Assembly: GCA_947683625.1 (NCBI GenBank)
Contig: CANTUR010000916.1
Span: 1-64,000, forward strand
DNA from: Mallotus nudiflorus
Taxonomy: Eukaryota; Streptophyta; Magnoliopsida; Malpighiales; Euphorbiaceae
DNA: 64,000 nt
Reading direction: 5' to 3'
Numbering within the stretch: the stretch's first letter is position 1; every line of letters begins with the position of its first letter. Shown piece by piece: positions 50,101 through 61,120 of this stretch. A model generated the notes under the pieces. It saw only the letters and a program-made list of their open reading frames with translations, did no database searches and was not told the DNA's origin. Made by a program: the position numbers and the translations under genes.

Positions 50101-53100
50101 TGCTAAAGTCCAATTCCTCATTCTGAACACTTAGGGGTTCTTTGGCTCAAACAGGTATCAATCCTAATGCTCTATTTTGTAATCTAAATTCTGCTCCTTG
50201 GATCATTGATTCAAGAGCTTCTGATCACATGACCTCTTCATCTCATCTCTTTAATAGTCATTTGCCTTTCTCTGGGAATGAAAAAATTAGAATTGCAAAT
50301 GGTAGTTTCTCACCTATTGCAGGAAAGGATAAAACAAAAATTTCAGAAGAGATTTCCCTTGAATCCATATTACATGTTCCTAAATTAGCCTCCAATTAAT
50401 TATCCATTAGCAAAATAACCAAAAATATTAACTGTTGTGCTATTTTTTACGACACCCATTGTGAATTTTAGGACCGAAAATCGGGGAGGATGATGAGCAA
50501 TGCTAAAATGATTAATGGTCTTTACTATTTTGATGAAGATCTATTCAAGAATAAAATAGCTCAAGACTTGAGTAGTATTAGTTCAATCTCTGTTAATGAA
50601 CAGATAATGCTTTGACATAAGAGATTAGGCCATCCTAATTTTTTTTATCTTAAATATCTATTTCCAAATTTATTTAAAAAATTGGATTGTTTCTCGTTTC
50701 AGTGCAAAAGTTGTCATTTGTCTAAAAGTCATCGCATTACTTATTTAACACAACCATACCGTGCATCAAAACCTTTTTATCTAATTCACAGTGATGTTTG
50801 GGGACCTTCCAAGATCACCACTATGTCTGAAAAAAAAATGGTTTGTCACTTTTATAAATGATCACACTCGGTTGTGTTGGTTTTATTTGATGAATGAAAA
50901 ATCTAAAGTAAAAAGTTTGTTTCAAGATTTTTTCAAAATGGTTGAAAACCAATTTCAAACAAAAATCAATATCCTTTGCTCAAACAGTGGAACTGGATTT
51001 TTTAATGAATGTTTTATTAATGCTAACTATCTCTCATGACAAACTAGCATTTGAATTATATGCTGAAATTTAGGGATCTGATTTAGCTCTTTATATGCTG
51101 TAAATATGACTTTAACTATATATTCTATTTCCTTTCTTAGGGTAGATATATTCTTGGTAGGTACTTAGATTGAGGTTTGATTCTTGTAATTAAGCCTTGA
51201 ATTATATAAATGGGGAAGAAACTCAAAGCAAGAGAGCTTTTTCAAATTAGTCTTAATTTGTCATGATATCAGAACCTGTAATCAAAATTTGAATTACATG
51301 GCTTTTTTTGTCTTGTAAGTTTAAGATTTAGTTCTGTCATTTCTAGGTTAAGGATTCTGAGTTGATCTGGATTTTAGTTTTCAGTCATTGTATTTTTTTT
51401 TTTCACTAGTTATTTGGGTTGTTGGGTTTTGTTACTTCTTGTTTAGTATAAGCATTTGTTATAACAATCATGTCTTCTGACAAATTTGAGTATTTCTACA
51501 GTCGTTTTACGGGAAATAATTATTTTGCTTGGGAATTTCAATTCCAAACATATGTCAAAAGGAAAGAATTGTGGGGACATCTTGATGGATCTGATTTTAA
51601 ACCTAAAGATGTTACAAAGGGGGTTGAGTAAGAAATAAAGGATGCACGTATCATGAGTTGGATCTTAGGTTCTGCAGAGCCTCATATTCTTTTGAACCTT
51701 AGACCATATAAAACATCTAAAGAAATGTGGGATTATTTGAAACGTGTGTACAACCAAGATAATGATGCAAGAAGATTTCATTTAGAATTTGATATTGCCA
51801 ACTACTCTCAAGGAAGTTTGTCCATTCAAGAATATTATTCTGGTTTTATCAACATGTGGACTGACTACATTGCTATTGTTTATGCTAAAGTCCCTACAAA
51901 ATCATTATCTGTTATCCAAGCAGTCCACGAAACTAGCAAGCGAGACCAATTTTTTATGAAACTACATCCAGATTTTGAAACTATTCGCTCTAATTTGATG
52001 ATTAGATGTCCAACACCATCCTTGGATACTTGTTTGGGTGAGCTTCTAAGAGAGGAACAACGTTCTCTTACAAAAATAGCCATGGAACAGTAGAGGACTG
52101 TTGTAGAATCTTATAATATTGTTTTTGCAGAAAATGGGGGGCCAAGAGGTCGAGACATGAGGAATGTCAAATGCTATAGTTGCAAAGAATTTGGCCATAT
52201 TGCAACTCATTGTTTGAAGAAGTTTTGCAATTATTGCAAAGCCAAAAGGCATATCATCACAACATGCCCAATTCGGCCACAAATTATCCAAACTATAGGT
52301 GCTGATTCCAAAATTTTTTATCAAGTTACTACCATATTTGCACAAACTTCTTCATCTACAGTTGCTGTCCCAAGTTCTGTAACACCTAAAATGGTGCAGT
52401 AGATGATTTTCTCTGCCTTTACAACTTTAGGACTTTCAGGTAACCATAAATATTTTTCAAATCTTTGGCTTTTTGATTATGGAGCATCAAATCATATGAC
52501 ATATGCTCCCAAGAGTTTTTCTAATGTCAAGAAACCTAATGGTAATATGGAAATCCAAACAGCAAATGGGGATTCTTTACCAATTACAACCATTGGTGAT
52601 GTCTCTCCTATTTTGAAAGATGTTTTCTTGTCTCTTGGTTTGACTCATAATCTTATTTTTGTTGGGCCATTGGTTGAGAATGATTGTAACGTTCTATTTT
52701 TTGGTGTTGGTTGTGTTGTACAGGATCAGGTGTCGGGGAAGGTGATCGCAAAGGAGCCTAAATGGGGGCGCATCTTTCTTTTACACATATCAACTGCTAT
52801 TCATGATTCCAATTTGTTTTCTTTGGCTTGTCTTGCTGCCAAAAATCAAAATTAGTTGTGGCATGATCATTTAGGTCATCCAAACTTAAAGGTTTTACTT
52901 CTTGCAATAAATTCTGGTTTACTTGACAATAAAATCCAATGTTCTTCTAAAGATGTTGTGTTTGATTGTTCTAGTTGTAAAATGGGAAAAAAGGAAAGTT
53001 CTTCCTTTTCCTACGCATAGTTCTTAGTCTGCTAATTGTTTTGATCTTATTCATAGTGATGTTTGGGGTATTGCACCTGTTGTGTCTCACTCTCAATACA

Positions 53101-56100
53101 AGTATTTCGTGACCTTCATTGATGATCATAGTAGGTTCACATGGATCTATTTTCTTCGATCCAAAAATGAAATCTTTGATGTCTTTAAAAATTTCTTAGC
53201 ATTCATTGAAACCCAATTTTCCACCTGCATCAAGACTTTAAGAACATATTCAAGTGGAGAATACATGTCTCATAAATTTCAAGAATTTCTCAAACATAAA
53301 AGCATTATTTCTCAACGGACATGCCCATACACTTCACAACAAAACGAGGTTACTGAAAGAAAGAACTGTCATCTTCTTGACATGGTTAGAACTTTTCTTT
53401 TTGAGTCATTTGTTCCACCTCAGTTTTGGGTTGAAGCTCTTAGTACTGCAGTTTACTTAATTAATCGTCTTCCAGCCCTTAAATTGAACTATGAGTCACA
53501 GTATTATCGCTTATATCATTCTTAACCTAAGTATTCTTGTCTCCACACTTTTGGTTGTGTTTGTTTTGTCCATTTACCTCCACATGAACGACATAAACTG
53601 TCAGCCCAATCTGTTAGGTGTGCTTTTCTTGGATATGCTCCTCATAAAAAAGGGTTCCAATGCTATGATCCTACAACTAAAAGGATACAAGTATCAAGAA
53701 ATGTCATATGCTTTGAAAATCAATATTTTTTCATGCTCCCAAGTGAACCCTCATCCGTATCTTCACCATCTTTTTTACCAAATTTTTCTGATGCAAGTAC
53801 TACATCTTTACCATCTTTTACAGCCAAGATTTATGTATCAAAGGCGTGCCCATCATGTAAACCCTTTGCAAGAATCAACTCCAACACTTGAGCCTGCATT
53901 TACATTAGTACCACAACCACGTCACAAGTCAGCTCGCCAAAACAAACCCCTTGATAGGTATGGATATCTTGCTACATCTTTGGCTGCTATTTCTATACCT
54001 TCTTATTATACTCAGGTCATGAAACATAAGTGTTGGCAGCAAGAAATGCAAGAAGAATTAAATGCTCTAGAGCTAAATGGTACATGGGATATAGTTCAAT
54101 GTCCACCTTCAGTTAAACCCATGGGCTGCAAATGGGTGTATACTGTAAAATTACAATTTGATAGATCTTTAGATAAATATAAGGCAAGGCTTGTGGCTCT
54201 TGGAAATTGTTAAGAATATAGAGTGAACTATGAAGAAACGTTTGCTCCCATGGCCAAAATGACTTTTATTCGAACAATTCTTACTGTAGCTGCCTCCAAA
54301 GCTTGGCCAATCCATCAAATGGATGTGAAAAATGCATTCCTTCATGGAGAATTTAAGGAAGAAATTTATATGCATCTTCCTCAAGGAGTGACAAGTATTT
54401 CTACAACCAATTAAAGCAAGCTCCAAGGGTTTGGTTTGAAAAGTTCAGGCAAATTATTCTTGGGCTTTCCTTCGTACAAAGCCAATATGATACCTCAATG
54501 TTTCTGTATAAGACTTCCACAAGTATTATAATTCTTCTTGTTTATGTAGATGATATTATCATCACCGGATCTGATTCACCTTTCATTAGTCAACTTCAAG
54601 AGTCTCTTCATGCTACTTTTAAAATGAAGGATCTCGGTCCTCTCACTTATTTTCTTGGATTAGAGATGCATAAATCTATTGATGGCATTTTTTTAAACTA
54701 ACACAAATATACTAAAGACCTCATTGCTTTGGCTGGTTTGGCAAATTCTGCTCCTGTTAATACTCCTTTGGAGGTTAATGTTAAATACAAAAGAGATGAA
54801 GGTGATCTTTTCCATGATCCCACCTTGTATCGCAAACTAGTTGGCAGTCTTGTGTATTTAACTGTCACTAGACCAGACATTTCTTATGTTGTACATCAGG
54901 TTAGTCAATTTATGACTTCACCTAGACAACTTCATATGATTGCTGTCCACCGAATCATTCGATATCTTCTAAGCTCTCCTACTCATGGACTCTTTTTTCC
55001 CACTGGATCTGCTGATCTCACTCTAGCTGCCTATAGCAATGAAAATTGGGCTGGATGCCCGAACACACATCGGTCAACATCAGGGTGTTGTATGTATTTC
55101 TAAATCATCAACAGAAGCAGAATATCGAGCTATGTCTGCAGCATGCTCTGAAATTATTTGGTTACGTGGCCTTCTTGTTGAACTTGGATTCGTTCAATCT
55201 ATTCCAACTCCTTTACATGCAGACAACTCTAGTTCCAAACAAATTGCAGCAAATCCGGTCTATCATGAATGTACTAAACATATTGAAGTTAATTTTCATT
55301 CTATACGAGAAGCTTTTAATAGACAACAAATTTCTTTGCCACATGTCTCCAGTTCTTTACAAGTAGCTGACATCTTCACAAAGGCCTTGCCTAGGCCACG
55401 ACTTGAGTTTTTAGTGAGCAAATTGCTATTGGTTTTTGTCCCAACATCAATTTGAGGGGGGATGTCAATGCTAACTGTCTCTCATGACAAACTAGCATTT
55501 GAATTATATGCTGAAATTTAGGGATCTGATTTAGTTCTTTATATGTTGTAAATATAACTTTAACTCTATATTATATTTCCTTTCTTAGGGTAGATCTATT
55601 CTTGGTAGGTACTTAGATTGAGGAGATTTGATTTTTGTAATTAAGCCTTGAATTATATATAATAGGGAAGAAACTCAAAGCATGAGAGCTTTTCCAAATC
55701 AGTCTTAATTTTGTCATGTTTGGGAAGTTTCTTGAAAGAAAATGGTATTTTACACCAATTTACTTGTCATGATACCCCTTAACAAAACAGGATTGCAAAA
55801 AGAAAAAATAGACATCTTCTTGAAGTGGCTTATGCAATAATGTTTTCTATGAACATTCCTAAATACTTGTGGGGAGATGTTGTATTAACATCTTATTTGA
55901 TTAATAGAATGTCTACTCGTACTTTGAAATATATCACATATCTAGATTATTCCAAAAGAACATTTTCTACATGCAAAATTAATTTTGACTTACCATTAAA
56001 AGTTTTCGGGTACACTGTTTTTGTTCATATACCAAACAAGTTTCGATCAAAACTTAATCCTAGAGCAGAAAGTGCATTTTCATATGCTATGCCCCAAACG

Positions 56101-59100
56101 AAAAAGGATTGCAAAAATAAATAATAGACATCTTGAAGTGGCTCATGCAATAATGTTTTCTATGCACATTCCTAAATACTTGTGGGGAAATGTTGTATTA
56201 ACAACATCTTATTTGATTAATAGAATGTCTACCCTTACTTTGAAATATATCACATCGCTAGATTATTTCAAAAGAACATTTTCTGCATGCAGAATTAATT
56301 CTGACTTACCATTAAAAGTTTTCGGGTACACTGTTTTTGTTCATATACCAAACAGGTTTCGATCAAAACTTAATCCTAAAGCAGAAAGTGCATTTTCATA
56401 TGCTATGCCCTAAACGAAAAAGGATACAAGTGTTATAATCCCCATAACAAAAGGTCTTTGTTAGTTTAGATGTCATTTTTCATGAAAATCAACATTTTTT
56501 TGACAAAAATTATCTCTAGGGGGAGAAAAATAAAGAAGAAAATTTTTGGGAAATTTCTTGTTTGTTACCAAATCTTATTATCTTTGATCCTTTTGTTATT
56601 AAAAGTGTTCAAAATGACAGATGATTCTAGTCAAAATATGCCACAATTAGATGGGTTACAAACAAGGGAAGAAATACTACAAAAAGGGAAAATAAATCCT
56701 GAGCATGAGCTCATAGTTTATTCTTAAAAAAAGATTCAGCAAAAGAGTAAAGACCTACCTATCATTATGTCTGAAAACCAATCAGAATCTTATAATGAAG
56801 GTCCTTCAAATGATTTAGGTAATTCTAGTCCTAATGTTATTTCTCATTTACCTTCATTAGACCTTGATATTTCTATAGCCATTAGGAAAGGAAGCTGAAC
56901 CTACACCCAACATCCCATTACCAAATATTTATCCTACCATAGACTTTTCAAAAATCATAAAGCATTTACTTCTAATGTATCCAACTTGTTTGTTCCAAGA
57001 ACCATTAAGGAAGCTATTGGTGACCCGAATTGGAAGTTAGTAGTTATGGAAGAGATAAATGCTTTAAAAAGGAATGGTACTTGGGAGGTAGTCAACCTAG
57101 CAAGAGATAAGAAGATCGTGGGGTGCAAATGGATATTTACTTTAAAATGCAATGCTCATGACAGTATAGAGAGATATAAAGCCAGACTCACTACAAAAAG
57201 GTTTACACAAACCTTTGACATTGACTATCAAGAAACCTTTGCTCTTGTTGCCAAACTAAATTCAGTTCAAGTTTTATTATCCTTAGCTGTGAACTATAAC
57301 TGGCCTTTACAGTATTTAGATGTAAAAAACACTTTTCTAAATGGAAACTTGGAAGAGGAAGTATACATGAGTTTACCTCCGGGTTTTGAAAAAGAGTTTG
57401 GTGAAAATAAAGTCTGCAGGTTGAAGAAATCCTTGTATAGTCTTAAACAATCCCCAAGAGCTTGGTTTGAACGTTTTGGGAAGGTAGTTAAGAGCCATGG
57501 TTATTGCAAAAGTCAAGTAGATCAAACATAGGCATTCCAATCAAGGGAAAATAGCTATCTTAATTGTTTATGTGGATGATATAATTTTGACAGGTGATAA
57601 CTATACCAAACTAGAAAGATTAAAGAAGGGACTTGCTAAAGACTTTGAAATTAAAGACTTGGGAACATTAAAAAATACTTTATTGACATGGAGTTTGCAA
57701 GGTCTAATGAAGATATTTTTGTTACTCAACGCAAGTACATACTTGACTTACTCAATGAAACAGGTTTACTCGGATGTAAAGCCGTCGAAACTCCAGCAGA
57801 ACCAAAGCTGAAATTGCAGCACGCTAAAACTGAAGATGTCATAAATATAGAAAAATTCCAAAGACTTGTTAGAAGACTAATTTATTTATCTCATACATGT
57901 CCTGATATAGCATTTGCTGTAAATCGAGTTAGTCAATTCATGCATTCACTAGGACAAGAACATTTTGAAGCAATATATAGGATCCTAAAATATCTAAAGG
58001 GTTCACCTGGTAAAGGTCTATTGTTTAAAAAACATGGACATTTTTTGGTTGAAGTTTATACTGATGCAGACTGGGCAGGGAGTGCTACCGTCCGAAAATC
58101 TACATCAAGTTATTGTACTTTCCTCAAAGGGAACTTAGTTACTTGGCAAGGCAAGAAACAAAACATGGTTGCTAGAAGTAGTGCTGCAGCTAAGTTCAGA
58201 GCAGTTGCCTATGGAATTTGTGAAGTATTATGGATTAAAAGGCTACTATAAGACTTAAAAATTCCATGCAATCTACCAATGAAGTTGTATTGTGACAACA
58301 AGGCTGCTATTGCAATTGCTCACAATCCTGTTCTCCACAATCGAACTAAACATGTGGAGATTGACAAACATTTTATCAAGGAAAAAATTGAAAAAGGGCT
58401 GATATGTATGCCATACCTACCAACCACAAAGCAGATATACTTACAAAAGGACTGCACAAACATCAATTTGATCACTTAATTAGCAAGTTAGCAAAGGAAG
58501 ATATCTTCAAGCCAGCTTGAGGGGGAGTGTTTGAATTAGTCAATATGTTAGCTGTAAATCAGCTAACATATCAGGCTGAAATCTCAAACTAAATCAGCTG
58601 ACATATTAGGCTGAAATTAGTCAACATGTTAGGTTGTAAATCAACTAAAATCTCAGGCTGAAATTAGTCAGTATGTCAGGCTGTAAATTAGTTAATATGT
58701 TAGGTGCAAATTAGCTAAAATTATGCCTTAGTTTGTATATTTGATTTATTTCCTTTTTAGTTTGTATATTGATTTATTTCCTTTACTATATATATAAGTG
58801 CTATATATCAATAAAATTCAGATGTGAGAAATTATAATTCTCAATATTCTCTCTAGTTTTCAATAATTAACAGTTTCAAACTAGTTTCTCATGTGTTTAT
58901 TCTCACCTGTGCAGGAACAGCAACAGCCAGCTTTGCAGGAATGTTCTTGGGATCAAGAAAGATGTTCACCTGATATAACACTGACCCAGAAAACACAGTT
59001 GCAAAAAAGATGTTCCATATTGTGAACCAAAGTACTTTGTTACATGCACTCTTTTCAATGTCACTAAGAGAAATGTATCCTTGTATGGAGGAAAGGAACT

Positions 59101-61074
59101 CCATGATTGGAGGCACAATCTTCAAAAACAACTGAAGAATTAGACTGGGAAGATAGCCTGTGATTACCTGACTAACAAATGCACTGCAGGCAACATAGAC
59201 AAGGTTTAGCACTCTAATATCATTGTAGAAAAATAAAATCATAATAAAAGAATATATCTTCAAAAACACTTTAGTAAACTGTTAAGAAGTGACCATGTTG
59301 TTGTTCTCTTTGCTACATTAAAGATGTTGCTGTAAGACTTCATTATGAATCACCTCAATGAAAAGTTTTAAAGAACAATGAAAGAAATTTTAAAATCAAT
59401 GTTGACTTTGTTTGGTTTCAAAATGTGCATCATGCGATAATCTAGTTAGAATATTTAAAAAGCTTCTAACTTTGAATAAAATATTTATACAATAAAATGT
59501 CTTGTGTCACACACTTTGAATAACATGAAACAAAGATTCTGTTTAAAGGAAAAACAATGTGACTTAGTGTACAACAGATTGAAAAATGGTAGTACTATCT
59601 AGCACCCAATGTCACATTAGTGGATTATGTAGTTCATCCAAAACAACAGGTTCTCACAGAAAAGGAGAAATGTTAGGAATAATTATATTCCAAAGCTATC
59701 AATTGTCTCTATAAAAATCATTAGAACTCTTCGCCGTTTGATCCTTATAAATTATGATTAGGATCATAAAAAATTGCAAACCTAGCTTGCATTCTCCCAA
59801 CAGAATAATGGATAGACCAGAGATGAATGACTCCAACATAACTGAAAGTGCTACTAGACATTAGTAATAGTACAAAATGGCAGCTTTAAAGGCTATGATA
59901 GGTGAGAATAGGGCATAATGATGATAATGATATAAGATAAAACTACTAAACAGCAATATCAATATAGTACTCACATGGTTAGAATGCTTTTCAAGAATGG
60001 AAACCAAATCTCCAACTGACTTAAGTTTGTAAGGCCTTGCACAACTACAACAGGAATAAGGAATAGAACTGTGAGAAGAATACAAGCGACCACAACCACA
60101 AGCTTAGAAATCCATTTCCGCATGAACGATGAGGAAAAGAAAGGCCAATAAACATCATCAGGTTCAGGGGCTTGCTCAGTGACCCACTGTGTGGGGTTAG
60201 CAGATTGTTGCAAGTGGAAAGCAACAGCAGCGCCATATCGAGATTTGAAGGATACAAAGGCAGCTCGAGTTTCCTTTTGGGCAAAGAAAATATTCAGATC
60301 AATCCCATGCATTAAATAATGTATCAAGTGGATAATCTAAATAACTTTATCAAAATGCAAAATTATCAGCCCAACTCATGGCAACCTATAAGAGGAATAT
60401 GAATTGTGGAACTTAGCTCAAGTAAAATATATTTTGTACCTGTGTCATGAGATATATAAGCCAAAGGAAAAAAAAATCTAAATATGGCACAATGGCAGCT
60501 AATTTAGAATTAAACTCTATATTTCCAAAAATGATACATAAATTCCAAACAAAAAATGTCAAAAGCAAGCACTCAACAAACAAATGCATAAAATGGTTAG
60601 CCCTCTGAGACACACACACATCAAAGTATTGTTTCCAGTTATCATTTAAGATATGAGTATGTTAAATTACTATTATGCAAATGCCTAATATGCATATCAC
60701 AGGATTGTTTGCATAACCAGATGTTACAAAATTGGATGAAATACCATGCATACAAAAATAATACAAAATTTGGCATTTCATCAATACCCTTTGAAGTGTT
60801 GAAACAGCATCTTTATACCAAAAATTATAGAACATAAAAAGAGGAAAAGAAAAAGGAATATTTGGAGGCTTAAAGTGAAAAGAGTAGCACATACTTCTCC
60901 CAATGATACATCAGATTGCTCCAACTTCACATTTTGCTCTATGTCTTCCAACTTCTTCTCATAATGATCTACAAGATCAACCTCTCGTCCAAACCATCCA
61001 ATGCGTCTGTATTTCTGGTGAGAGGGTTCAGATTGCAAGCGAAGAAGCCTTCTATATGAATTCTTTGCTTCATT
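47108..61074 (-). CDS. OSCA/CSC1-like hyperosmolality-gated cation channel, 5' exons outside window
   Basis: Integral membrane protein of the OSCA/TMEM63 mechanosensitive calcium-permeable channel family, probably in the plasma membrane. Six exons join in frame on the minus strand: 61074-60895, 60273-59975, 59183-58907, 48439-48167, 47573-47340, 47266-47108 (stop 47110-47108), giving 473 residues. Full-length relatives have about 700-770 aa, so about 250-290 N-terminal residues lie beyond base 64000. The first two exons cover part of the cytosolic domain (EKKLEDIEQN, SRYGAAVAFHLQ, EPDDVYWPF). Then follow the transmembrane core (VQGLTNLSQLE, VITGYLPSLILQLF, AQASFFVAYVVTSGWT, LAPLILPFLLGYLCLAYIV, YAPKYETAGKFWPIVHNSM) and a short C-tail. 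All borders are GT/AG. The intron 48440-58906 is 10467 bases because of nested retrotransposons. Closest Arabidopsis counterpart is probably At1g69450. Confidence 0.9.
49446..49646 (+). repeat. 5' LTR of outer copia element
   Basis: 201 bases from TGTTGGAATTAG to TAGTTTTCA. It contains a TATATATATA stretch near 49572 and lacks the internal repeats found in the 3' LTR. Confidence 0.9.
49647..51009 (+). pseudogene. gag remnant, protease and start of integrase, outer copia element
   Basis: Gag is mostly deleted: only its end is left, with EVFAEVRREESRRN read near 49780-49820 and a CxxC-x4-H-x4-C knuckle (CDYCKKPCHTRETC) near 49935-49975. The protease motif at about 50196-50215 reads WIIDSRASDHM, where the usual DSG is DSR. 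The pre-integrase finger (RLGHPNF...CKSCHLSKSH) is at about 50620-50730 and the integrase core begins with HSDVWGPS near 50790. The reading is cut at 51009 by the inner element. Confidence 0.8.
51015..51263 (+). repeat. 5' LTR of inner copia element
   Basis: 249 bases ending TTTGTCA, aligned without difficulty to the LTR at 55463-55716. Terminal dinucleotide changed from TG to TA. Confidence 0.9.
51470..52402 (+). pseudogene. gag: gag of inner copia element (UBN2-type)
   Basis: Start ATG at 51470 (MSSDKFEYF...). A TAA near 51630 interrupts it, then the frame is open from 51653 to 52093 with the conserved MWDYLKRVY and LEFDIANYSQG features of the copia gag (UBN2) family. Two zinc-binding segments follow at about 52165-52272 (CYSCKEFGHIATHC, CNYCKAKRHIITTC). 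Stops at 52091-52093 and 52400-52402. Confidence 0.8.
52403..55455 (+). pseudogene. pol: pol of inner copia element (protease, integrase, RT, RNase H)
   Basis: The protease motif near 52470 reads FDYGASNHM, where the usual DSGAS has Tyr for Ser. The pre-integrase finger (LWHDHLGHPNL...CSSCKMGKK) is at about 52855-52995, the integrase core at 53035-53525 with HSDVWG and VTFIDDH. RT spans about 54000-54700 with CKWVYTVK, DVKNAFLHGE and the catalytic YVDD box near 54543. RNase H at about 55020-55455 has STEAEYRAM and HADNSSSKQIA and ends ADIFTKALPRPR. Frameshifts, stops (for example at 54211) and a small deletion near 54410 inactivate it. Confidence 0.85.
55463..55716 (+). repeat. 3' LTR of inner copia element
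   Basis: 254 bases from TGTCAATGCTAAC to TTTTGTCA, preceded by the polypurine tract. Confidence 0.9.
55722..58527 (+). pseudogene. pol: Integrase end, reverse transcriptase and RNase H of outer copia element
   Basis: Coding resumes right after the inner element with GKFLERKW. The integrase part (YLWGDVVLTSYLINRM) is duplicated in tandem (see 55790-56420). RT is open at 56986-57531 with GCKWIFTLK, LDVKNTFLNG and LKKSLYSLKQSPRAWF; after a frameshift the YVDD box follows at about 57568. RNase H at 58040-58250 has YTDADWAGS and ARSSAAAKFRA, then YCDNKAAIAIA. Several stops and shifts show loss of function. Confidence 0.85.
55790..56420 (+). repeat. 316-base tandem duplication inside the outer integrase
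   Basis: Copies start at 55790 and 56106 with GGATTGCAAAAA and end with TCATATGCTATGCCC. They are over 90 per cent identical by eye. The repeated unit covers the C-terminal half of the integrase core. Confidence 0.85.
58528..58862 (+). repeat. 3' LTR of outer copia element, with internal tandem repeats
   Basis: 335 bases, 134 longer than the 5' LTR. The extra length is made of repeated units with (C)TGAAAT(T)AGTCA...ATGT(T/C)AGG between 58540 and 58720 and a repeated TTTGATTTATTTCC(T) near 58740-58785. Ends TAGTTTTCA like the 5' LTR. Confidence 0.85.
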
Positions 61075-61120
61075 CTACAGGAAGGGGAAAGTGAGAAGCA
61101 ATATAAAGGAAGTAATGTTT

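Larger units (their letters stand above)
51015..55716 (+). mobile_element. Inner Ty1/copia retrotransposon nested in the outer one
   Basis: LTRs at 51015-51263 and 55463-55716; perfect duplication TGTTT at 51010-51014 and 55717-55721. The primer site TGATATCAGAACC follows the 5' LTR, and a GAGGGGGGA tract precedes the 3' LTR. The 5' LTR begins TATT where the 3' LTR has TGTC, so its terminal TG has mutated. At 4702 bases it is a full-length copia element with broken coding frames. Confidence 0.93.
49446..58862 (+). mobile_element. Outer Ty1/copia retrotransposon in the OSCA intron
   Basis: Bounded by LTRs 49446-49646 and 58528-58862 and by the perfect duplication ATAAT (49441-49445, 58863-58867). 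After the 5' LTR comes TGGTATTAGAC, a decayed tRNA-Met-type primer site; before the 3' LTR is the purine tract TTGAGGGGGAG. The coding order protease, integrase, reverse transcriptase, RNase H is the Ty1/copia order. It lies antisense to the OSCA gene. It is split by a second element at 51015-55716, and contains stops and frameshifts throughout, so it is dead. Confidence 0.92.
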
